Assembly (NCBI RefSeq): GCF_014202995.1 | Contig: NZ_JACHIA010000009.1 | Coordinates: 156,279-220,278, forward strand | Length of the DNA stretch: 64,000 nt | Direction: 5' to 3' | From: Longimicrobium terrae | GTDB taxonomy: Bacteria; Gemmatimonadota; Gemmatimonadetes; Longimicrobiales; Longimicrobiaceae | Part shown: positions 1 through 6,971 of the stretch, piece by piece | How the letters are laid out: the number at the start of each line of letters is the position of its first letter | How positions within the stretch are numbered: position 1 is the stretch's first letter | Position numbers and translations under genes: made by a program | Notes under the pieces: model-generated | Database searches by the model: none | The model's input: the letters and a program-made list of their open reading frames with translations, nothing else | Told to the model about the DNA's origin: nothing

Positions 1-1091
1 TTCCCGTCGACTTCTCCAACGCGGTCAGCACGCTCGCCTTTGCCCGGCTGCTGCGGGGACGCGCGGCGGCGCTGCTCACCGAGGCTCTTTCCGGCCCCGG
101 CGCCCTGTGCGTCCACGGACCGGAGGGGCGCTTTACGCACGAGATCGTCATCCCCCTCCTGCGCGGCGCGCCCGTGCCGCCGGACGCGGGGGCGGAGCGC
201 GCCGCCTACGTCCACGCGCCGGACTCCGCGGAGGTCCCGCGCGCGTACGCCCCGGGCTCCGAGTGGGTGTACGCCAGACTGTACTGCGGCGCCGGGAGCG
301 CGGACGCGGTCCTGCGCGACCTGGTCGCGCCAGTCGTCCAGCGCGCCAGGGAGCAGATTCCCTCGCTGGAGTGGTTTTTTCTGCGCTACGCCGATCCCGG
401 GTTCCACATCCGCCTGCGCTTCCGGACGGGCGCGCGCGCGGCTCCCCATCTGATGGCGCTGCTGGGGCAGGCGGCGGCGCCCGCGATCGCGTCCGGGCGG
501 CTGTCCCGGCTGGTGTACGACACCTACCTTCCGGAAGTGGAGCGCTACGGCGGCCCTGGGGCGATCCGGCTGGCCGAGGCCGTCTTCGCGGTGGACAGCG
601 AAGCCGCGCTGTCGCTGGTCACCCTGCCCGCGGGCGGTCCGCCGCGGGACGTGATCGTGCTCGCCGGCGTGGACCGCATGTTTGCCGACGCGGGGCTGGG
701 GGTGGATGACCGCATCGCCTTCCTGGGCCGCGCGCTGGGCGAGGTGCCCGCGGCCGTGCGCGATGCGCGGGCCCGGGAGTTCCGCCCGCTGCGCCCCGCC
801 ATCGATGCCGTGCTGGCGGGCGAACTCCCCGATCGTGTCGAAGCGCTGCTCGCCGCCCGTTCCGCGGCCATGGCGCCGTTGCTGGCGCGGATCCGCGCCC
901 TGCACGACGACGGCGGCCTGCACGCGCCGCTGGACGACGTGCTGGTGAGCATGAGCCACCTGTGGATCAACCGCACGCTGATGGATGCCCGGACCCTGGA
1001 GCCGCTTCTGTACGATCGCCTGCGCCGCGCCCTGCGCGGGTTCGCCGGCCGCGCGCGAAAGAGCGGCGGAGGTGCCCGTGCGGAGGAATAG
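1..1091 (+). CDS. LanB-type lantibiotic dehydratase, C-terminal part (partial)
   Basis: The gene enters from the left edge; its first complete codon is at position 3 and about 362 residues are visible. The start of the visible part (DFSNAVSTLAFARLLRGRAA) looks like the end of the glutamyl-tRNA-dependent dehydratase region. From about residue 80 (GSEWVYARLYCG, then FFLRYADPGFHIRLRF) it matches the SpaB_C / thiopeptide-type bacteriocin biosynthesis domain, which eliminates glutamate from modified Ser/Thr. Family members of full length have roughly 1000 residues, so most of the protein lies outside. No LanC cyclase or precursor peptide is visible downstream; they may lie upstream. The next two genes follow on the same strand within 50 bases, suggesting one operon for making and exporting a lanthipeptide-like product. 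Family is secure; product class is inference. Confidence 0.85.
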   Translation, partial: PVDFSNAVSTLAFARLLRGRAAALLTEALSGPGALCVHGPEGRFTHEIVIPLLRGAPVPPDAGAERAAYVHAPDSAEVPRAYAPGSEWVYARLYCGAGSADAVLRDLVAPVVQRAREQIPSLEWFFLRYADPGFHIRLRFRTGARAAPHLMALLGQAAAPAIASGRLSRLVYDTYLPEVERYGGPGAIRLAEAVFAVDSEAALSLVTLPAGGPPRDVIVLAGVDRMFADAGLGVDDRIAFLGRALGEVPAAVRDARAREFRPLRPAIDAVLAGELPDRVEALLAARSAAMAPLLARIRALHDDGGLHAPLDDVLVSMSHLWINRTLMDARTLEPLLYDRLRRALRGFAGRARKSGGGARAEE

Positions 1092-1139
1092 CCCCACGCG
1101 CGGGAAAGGCATCGCGCCCGCACCCGCCGTCGCGTTCGC

Positions 1140-2051
1140 ATGGCGGTGACGGGTTCCGGCCTGCTCGCCGCGTGGCGCGATGTGCCGGGGCTGCGCCACG
1201 GGCGCCCCGGCCCCACCGCGTACATGCGGCTGCGCGCCTCGCCGGACGAAACGCCCCCCCCGCCGCGGTGGACCGCCATCGGGGATCTTTCGCCGTACGC
1301 GCTCTGCGCCATCGTGGGCGCGGAAGACCCGGACTTCTTTGCGCACAACGGCGTGGCGTGGGGCCGGTTCGCCCGGCGGTCGGTTTCCGCGCTGCGGGCG
1401 GGGCGGCGCATCGGCGGCGTCAGCACCATCACCCAGCAGCTCGCGCGCAACCTGTATCTGCATCCACGGCGGTCCATCACCCGAAAGACGGCGGAGATGG
1501 CGCTGGCCGGGCGGATGGAGCGCGCGCTGGACAAGGCGCGCATCCTGGAGCTGTACGTGAACGTGGCGGAGTGGGGGCGGGGCGTGTGGGGGATCGGGAG
1601 CGCCGCGGAGGCGTGGTTCGGCGCGGCCGCGCGGGAGCTGAACCCGTTTCAGGCCGTGGTGCTGGCCAGCCTTCTCCCCGCGCCGCGCGCGCCGCTCGCC
1701 GGCGGCAACCTGAACCGCGCGCTCGCCAGCCAGACGGACGTCCTCCACTTCCTGTACGGCGCGGGGGTGATGAACCTGCACGCGTGGCGGGAAACGACGG
1801 AGCGGCTGATGGCGGCGGCGGGCGCGCTACGTGCCGGCCGCCCTGTGGACGAAGTGCTGCGGGAGACCGGCGCCCCGCCCTACTCGCCGCGGGCGGAGAT
1901 CGGGCGCGCGCCGGGCGCGGCGGAGCTCCTGGCCAGCGGGTGCGCGCGGCGGGAGCGCGCCGTGTACGCCGCCCTCATCCACGCCGCGGCGGACCGGCGA
2001 AGCCTGATGGCCCGCCTGCCGCTCCGGTGGGCGGGAGCGCTGTCCGGGTGA
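1140..2051 (+). CDS. GT51 peptidoglycan glycosyltransferase domain protein (MtgA-like)
   Basis: A 303-residue protein with a single GT51 transglycosylase domain, the enzyme class that polymerises lipid II glycan strands. Visible motifs are AIVGAEDPDFFAHNG (the EDxxFxxHxG catalytic motif, here ED-PD-FF-AHNG), GGVSTITQQLARNLYL, and RKTAEMALAGRMERALDKARILE followed by LELYVNVAEWGRGVWG. There is no transpeptidase domain, so it resembles monofunctional MtgA. An N-terminal membrane anchor is not obvious, with only a short mildly hydrophobic start. The ATG at 1140 lies 48 bases after the upstream stop. Its stop overlaps the next gene's GTG start (GTGA). A cell-wall polymerase domain between a LanB and a C39 exporter is an unusual place; its role there is unknown. 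Confidence 0.85.
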   Translation: MAVTGSGLLAAWRDVPGLRHGRPGPTAYMRLRASPDETPPPPRWTAIGDLSPYALCAIVGAEDPDFFAHNGVAWGRFARRSVSALRAGRRIGGVSTITQQLARNLYLHPRRSITRKTAEMALAGRMERALDKARILELYVNVAEWGRGVWGIGSAAEAWFGAAARELNPFQAVVLASLLPAPRAPLAGGNLNRALASQTDVLHFLYGAGVMNLHAWRETTERLMAAAGALRAGRPVDEVLRETGAPPYSPRAEIGRAPGAAELLASGCARRERAVYAALIHAAADRRSLMARLPLRWAGALSG

Positions 2052-4117
2052 GCACCTCCGCGGACGCCGGTCCGCCGGGCGCGTTTCCGTCGACGGAGGG
2101 AGCGCGCCCCGTGCGTGTGCCCCTGATCCGGCAGTCGGGCGCGAGCGACTGCGGAGTGGCGGTGCTGGAGATGGTGCTGCGGCACTACGGCCTGCCCTGC
2201 GAGCGCCACGAACTGCGCCGCGCGCTGGGCGGCACGGAAGGCGGATCCACGCTGGAATCCCTCCGGGACGCGGCCCGCGCGCTGGGGCTGGATGCGGAGG
2301 GCTTCGACGCCCCGCTGGAGATGCTGGGCGAGGTGCCTACGCCCGCCATTCTGCACTGGCGGCAGGGCCACTTCGTGGTGCTGGAAGGGTTTTCCGGCGG
2401 CCTCGCCTGCATCGCCGACCCCGCGCGCGGCCGCCTGCGCATGAGCCGGGCGGAGCTGTCGGGGATGTACGGCGGCACGGCGCTGGTGCTGGAGCCGGCG
2501 CATCCCGCCGCGCTGGCCGTCGGACGCAGCGCGGAGGAGGCCGGGCCGGTGCGCGCGCTGCTCGCCCCGTGGCTGCGCGCGGAGCGGGGACGCATCCTGG
2601 ACCTCGGCGCGGCGGCGGCGGGGATGGCGGCGGCCGCCTCCGCGTCGGCGTGGGGGGCCGGGCGGGCCCGATCCGCGCTGGACGGGGGATGGATGGACGC
2701 GGCGCCCTCCCTTTCCGCCGCCGTGGTCGCCGCCGCGCTGGCCGCGGGGCTCGGGCTGTACGCGGCGGGGGTGGAGTCCGCGCTGCGCCGCACGCTGGCC
2801 GCCTTCCTCGCCGGCCGCTTTGCCCGCGTGGCCGCGGGAGCGCCGTACGACTATCTCGCCTCGCGGACGCCGCGCTTTCTCGGGAACTTGGCGGGGGACA
2901 TCGATCCCACCGTAAACCCCCGCATTCCGCCGCTGCGGTGCATGCGGCTGCTGGCGCTGGCGCTCGCCGGCACGGCCACGGTGCTCGGGATTTCGGGGAT
3001 GACCGGGGGCGTGCTGGCCGCGGCGCTCGCGGCCATTGCCGCCGGCGCCGAGTGGCGCGCGCGGCGATGGAACCGGCGCGCCGCGCGGTGGCGGCCGCGG
3101 GTGCAGGCCGCGCGCGAGTGGGCGTGGGCGGTGCTGGCGCGCCCCGCGGAACTGCGCGCGGCGGGGAGCCTGACGGCCGCGCTGGCGCGGTGGAACCAGG
3201 CGCGGGAGCAGGCGCAGGCGGCCGTGGCCGGCGAGCCGGTCACCGCGCCCGGGCCGCACGCCGCGGGGTTGGGGGTCGCGTTCGTGGTGCTCGCCCTCCT
3301 CACCTCTCCGCTCGCGCCGGGAGACGCGCTCGCCGTCCTTCTGCTCGGCACCGCCGCCCTCACTGCGACCCACGTGCTGGCGGGCGACCTGCAGCTGCTG
3401 CGCGGGTGGATGCGGACGCTGGCGACGCTCGCGGACGCGGAGCGGGAAGCGCCTCGCCCAACCGATATCCGTCCATCCGGCTCCGGCACGCTCCACTGCC
3501 GCGCCGCCCGCTACGCCGCGGGCGGGCGCGAACGCCTGTCATCCACCACGTTGGAGGCCAATACGGGCGCGGCGATCGGCGTCACCGGCGACGCGGAGGC
3601 CCGGGCCGCCCTGGCGCAGCTGATCCTGGGCCTGGTGCCGCCCTCCGGCGGCGAAGTTACGGTCGGCGGCGTGCCCGTGTGGGGGATGGAGGAAGCGCGC
3701 CGCGGCCCGGTGTGCGCGGGCGTCCTTTCCGGCGCGCACCCCGTCCCCGGCACGCTGCTGGACAACTTTCGCGTCGTGCACCCGGCATGCACGCGGGCGG
3801 ACGTGCTGGATGCCTGCGCGCGCGTGGGCCTGTCCGGATGGCTCGCCGCGCTCCCCCTGGCCGAACTCACCCCCCTGACCCCCGCCGTGCTTCGCGGCGA
3901 GGTGCCGCGGCTGCTCTGCCTGGCGCGCCTGCTGCCGCGGCTTCCCCGCGTGCTGGTGCTGGACGGCACGCTGGATGAACTGGACGCGGAACGGGCCCGG
4001 GCGCTCGCCCTCGACCTCGGCGCCCTTCCCTGCACCGTCGTGCTCTGCACCGGGCGGCCGGAGATCATTCCCCCCGCGTTCCGGTCGATCCACCTCTCCT
4101 CATCCCCCGCCGCCTGA
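2048..4117 (+). CDS. C39 peptidase-containing ABC transporter-like protein with degenerate ATPase
   Basis: About 689 residues from the GTG that overlaps the previous stop; GTG codons at 2111 and 2117 are alternatives. The N-terminus is an intact-looking peptidase C39 domain with Cys35 (SGASDCGVA), His108 (QGHFVVLEG) and Asp124 (ADPARGR), which in bacteriocin exporters cleaves leader peptides after double-glycine sites. A hydrophobic region follows (about residues 170-460), then an ATP-binding-domain-like end. That domain lacks the key residues: the Walker A position reads GVTGDAEARAAL with no GKS/T, the signature region reads LRGEVPRLLCLARLL rather than LSGGQ, and Walker B reads VLVLDGTLDELD with Gly in place of the catalytic Glu. 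It may work as a protease, or as the inactive half of a heterodimeric exporter whose partner lies upstream. Confidence 0.8.
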   Translation: MSTSADAGPPGAFPSTEGARPVRVPLIRQSGASDCGVAVLEMVLRHYGLPCERHELRRALGGTEGGSTLESLRDAARALGLDAEGFDAPLEMLGEVPTPAILHWRQGHFVVLEGFSGGLACIADPARGRLRMSRAELSGMYGGTALVLEPAHPAALAVGRSAEEAGPVRALLAPWLRAERGRILDLGAAAAGMAAAASASAWGAGRARSALDGGWMDAAPSLSAAVVAAALAAGLGLYAAGVESALRRTLAAFLAGRFARVAAGAPYDYLASRTPRFLGNLAGDIDPTVNPRIPPLRCMRLLALALAGTATVLGISGMTGGVLAAALAAIAAGAEWRARRWNRRAARWRPRVQAAREWAWAVLARPAELRAAGSLTAALARWNQAREQAQAAVAGEPVTAPGPHAAGLGVAFVVLALLTSPLAPGDALAVLLLGTAALTATHVLAGDLQLLRGWMRTLATLADAEREAPRPTDIRPSGSGTLHCRAARYAAGGRERLSSTTLEANTGAAIGVTGDAEARAALAQLILGLVPPSGGEVTVGGVPVWGMEEARRGPVCAGVLSGAHPVPGTLLDNFRVVHPACTRADVLDACARVGLSGWLAALPLAELTPLTPAVLRGEVPRLLCLARLLPRLPRVLVLDGTLDELDAERARALALDLGALPCTVVLCTGRPEIIPPAFRSIHLSSSPAA

Positions 4118-6190
4118 TCCGTCAGGCGCACCTTCCACCCGCGGCGAGCGATCCGCGCCGGGGCGAAAGACGAGCCGGTCTCCCAGCCCCACAATGGCCG
4201 GCGCGGCGATCCACGCGAGCGCGAACGGCACGGCGAGCAGCAGGTTCTGCGGCCTCCACCACGCCACTGCCCCCAGCGCCGCCACGCCCGCCACCGGCGA
4301 CAGCCAGAGCGCGCGCCAGTATTCCGACAGCGGCGAGGCGGGCTCCTGCCGCGGCGCCCACTCCAGCAGCCGCCTGCGCGACACGCCCATCCGCCACGCC
4401 ACGCGCACCAGCGCATCGGCGGCCACCAGGCTCTGGTGCACCAGCACCACCTGCGCGAACGCCCCCATCGCCAGGCGGCCCAGCGCCGCGCCCGGCCCGG
4501 CGCCCCGCCCCCTCCGCAGCGGCAGAAGGAGGATTCGGTGAATGAGGGAAAGGAACGGCAGGAGCAGCGCGGGGCACGCGGCCACGGTCCACACCCAGGC
4601 CGGGCCGGGGAGCACCGTCCACGCCAGCGGCAGCAGGACCAGCGACGCCGGGGTGCCCAGCTCCACCAGCGACGCCTCGCCCAGAAAGAACCGCTGCGCC
4701 CCCGTCAGCGGATTGCCGCGCAGCCCCGCGATGAACGGCGCCGTCTGCAGCAGGCCGCGCAGCCACCGGTGCCCGCGCCGCGCCTGGGCCAGGTAGGTGG
4801 CCGGCCACGGCTGCTGGACGACGGCGTCGTACACCTCGCCCGTCCGCGCGACGAAGCCGTCCAGCAGGTCGTGGTGAAGAACGAGGTCGTCGGGAAAGGT
4901 GCCGTCGAGCGCGCGCCGGAACGCATCCACGTGGTACAGTGCGCCCGCGCCCTGGTGTACTCCCGCCCCCAGCGCCGTGAACGCGAAGCTCGGCCCCGCG
5001 GCGCGCCGGGCCGGCTCCGCGTCTTCGCCCGCGCCGCCGAACGTGAACTCCACCGAGGGCTGCAGCACTCCGTATCCCGCCAGCACGCGCCCGGTCCGCT
5101 CGTCCACCCGCGGCCGGTTCAGGGGATGCAGGGCCGTGCGGATCAGCGCGTCCGCCGCGCCGGCCCTGAGGCGCGTGGTGTCATCCAGCGTGATGACGAG
5201 CGGAACCGGCGTGCGCGCCAGCAGCCCGCCCACATCCCCGAACCGCCACGCAAAGGCCGCCGGGTCTCCGTGCAGCAGGCGCATCAGTTCCAGAAGCTTG
5301 CCCCGTTTGCGCTCCCATCCCATCCACGCCTGCTGCGTCGCGCTCCATCGCCGTACGCGGTGCAGGGCGAAGAACCGGTCGCCCGCCGCATCGCCGGCGC
5401 GCGCGTTCAGCGCCGCGATCCCCGCCTCCAGCTCCGCCAGCACGGCGTCGTCCCCGGCCGCCGTTTCGGTCGCGGCGTCGGCGAAATCCGAGAGCAGGGC
5501 GAAGCGGAACTCCGCCCCGCCGTGCGCCTCGTGCAGCGCCCACAGGCGGTCCAGCAGCGCCCGCACCCGCGCGGGCGATGACACGATCGCGGGCACGACC
5601 ACCAGCGTGGCGGCGCTCCGCGGCTCCGCGTCTTCCGGGCGCAGGCGGGGGAGCGGAAGATCCATCCGCGGCCGCCACGGGAGCGCGCGCACGGTGCGCG
5701 AGGCGTAGACGGCGGCCAGGGGAACGGCGCAGACGAGTGCAGCGATCCGCGCCCAGGGCGCGGCCGGATGCCCCAGCAGGTACGCCGCGCAGCCCATTAC
5801 CAGCACGCACGCGATCAGGACCGTGAGCGGCGCCGCCAGCCCGCGCGGGATTCCGGGGCGGCGCGTTCCGCGGTACCCGGGCAGCGCGCGGAGTTCGCGC
5901 TCGAACGCCTCGGTCCCCTCACCGATCAGATGATGGCCGATGTGCGCGGCGGGAGACTCGGGCCCGTCCTTCTCGAGCGCGCGTTCGGCCCGGGCGAGCG
6001 CGGCGCGGGCAAGGGTCAGCGGGTCGATGCCGGTCCGCTGCTCCCCCAGGCGGAGCGCGGCATGATGGCGCCACTGCGTGCGCGGATCCGAGCGCGGATA
6101 GCTGCCGCCCGGATCGCGGCGCAGGATCGCCTCGAGGGATGCGTGAAGGGCCGCCTGCTGCGACTTCTCGGCGGGGGATGGGGGACGCAC
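4100..6190 (-). CDS. Stand-alone GT84 (cyclic beta-1,2-glucan synthase-like) membrane glycosyltransferase
   Basis: About 696 residues from a GTG at 6190; no ATG lies near the conserved start, so the exact start is uncertain. The sequence resembles the central glycosyltransferase region of NdvB/Cgs cyclic beta-1,2-glucan synthases: HIGHHLIGEG near the start, then VVVPAIVSSPARVRALLDRL, FALLSDFADA, WMGWERKRGKLLELMRLL, the LVITLDDTT metal/nucleotide site, VLHHDLLDGF, and RGHRWLRG as the (Q/R)xxRW-type motif. Two membrane segments precede the catalytic part and about five follow it. Family members are about 2800 residues with a C-terminal GH94 phosphorylase region; that region is absent here. The 3' end overlaps the convergent upstream gene by 18 bases. 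It is co-directional with the copper-protein gene cluster, but a functional link is not shown. Confidence 0.75.
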   Translation of the reverse strand: MRPPSPAEKSQQAALHASLEAILRRDPGGSYPRSDPRTQWRHHAALRLGEQRTGIDPLTLARAALARAERALEKDGPESPAAHIGHHLIGEGTEAFERELRALPGYRGTRRPGIPRGLAAPLTVLIACVLVMGCAAYLLGHPAAPWARIAALVCAVPLAAVYASRTVRALPWRPRMDLPLPRLRPEDAEPRSAATLVVVPAIVSSPARVRALLDRLWALHEAHGGAEFRFALLSDFADAATETAAGDDAVLAELEAGIAALNARAGDAAGDRFFALHRVRRWSATQQAWMGWERKRGKLLELMRLLHGDPAAFAWRFGDVGGLLARTPVPLVITLDDTTRLRAGAADALIRTALHPLNRPRVDERTGRVLAGYGVLQPSVEFTFGGAGEDAEPARRAAGPSFAFTALGAGVHQGAGALYHVDAFRRALDGTFPDDLVLHHDLLDGFVARTGEVYDAVVQQPWPATYLAQARRGHRWLRGLLQTAPFIAGLRGNPLTGAQRFFLGEASLVELGTPASLVLLPLAWTVLPGPAWVWTVAACPALLLPFLSLIHRILLLPLRRGRGAGPGAALGRLAMGAFAQVVLVHQSLVAADALVRVAWRMGVSRRRLLEWAPRQEPASPLSEYWRALWLSPVAGVAALGAVAWWRPQNLLLAVPFALAWIAAPAIVGLGDRLVFRPGADRSPRVEGAPDGSGGGG

Positions 6191-6428
6191 GTGGGGGCGG
6201 ACTCTCGCGAACCGGGGGAGGGTGGCCCCGTGTGGACCGGGCGCGGCGGCCCGCGGCTCATCCCCGGCGGGGAGGTGCGAGGGTGCCTGCGGAACGGCCC
6301 GGCGGCGTGCTTCCGTGCCCGCCCGGGTCGATGGGGGGGTTCGCAACGATAACCCGTCCCGCGCCGCCGGGACAAGCGCCGGCCGGGCGGGACGGACCGG
6401 CCGCGCGCGCCGGTCCGCGAGGACGCGG

Positions 6429-6899
6429 TCAGCAGTGGTGCGCGCAGGAAGGCGGATGCTTTCGCCGGGGCCACGCGTTCCACAGAGATGCGGAAACGAG
6501 GAGAGCCGCACCCAGCCACGGCACCATGGAGGAATGCTCCCCCGCGGGCGCGGAGGACATCCCGTGGTGGCCCGCGTGCATCGCGCCCGCATCGGCGTGC
6601 AGGTGCGTGAGTTCGCCCGCGAGCAGGACCGCGGCCACGCAGGCGAGGGCGAACGGTCCGTACCCGCGGCGCGCGGGGGCGCGCCACGCCAGCATCAGCG
6701 GCACGGCGGCCAGGGCGAGGGCCGCCACCGGCCGGGGGAGCGCGGCGGGAGCGACGGAAATCCCCAGCCAGCCCAGCACGGTCACGTGGGCCACCACGCA
6801 CAGCGCGCACTTGGGCACCACGGCAACCAGCACCGCCAACCCCACCGACGGAAGCCGCACGCGCGCGCCGTTCTGAATCACGGCGGAGGACGCCATCAT
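6429..6899 (-). CDS. MerC-like membrane protein with His-rich loop
   Basis: A 156-residue membrane protein with about four hydrophobic segments. The first contains PKCALCVVAH, a CxxC pair within the membrane as in MerC-type metal transporters. A loop before the last segment is rich in histidine (HLHADAGAMHAGHHGMSS), and the protein ends CAHHC. These residues suit binding of copper or another soft metal. It starts with tandem ATG codons (6897 and 6894), 72 bases after the stop of the hemocyanin-like gene on the same strand, so it may be co-transcribed and help supply or remove the metal. The similarity to MerC is moderate, and the substrate is inference. Confidence 0.6.
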   Translation of the reverse strand: MMASSAVIQNGARVRLPSVGLAVLVAVVPKCALCVVAHVTVLGWLGISVAPAALPRPVAALALAAVPLMLAWRAPARRGYGPFALACVAAVLLAGELTHLHADAGAMHAGHHGMSSAPAGEHSSMVPWLGAALLVSASLWNAWPRRKHPPSCAHHC

Positions 6900-6971
6900 C
6901 GACAGATCCAGTGTGAGTGAAGTCGTCGCGGAGGGGAGGAGGAGCCGGTGCGCTCCCCCTCCCCTCCGCCG

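Noticed and set aside
962..2047. An upstream extension of the C39 protein frame
   Set aside because: The frame is open through the GT51 gene, but that part has no C39 or membrane features; the GTG at 2048 fits the operon overlap.
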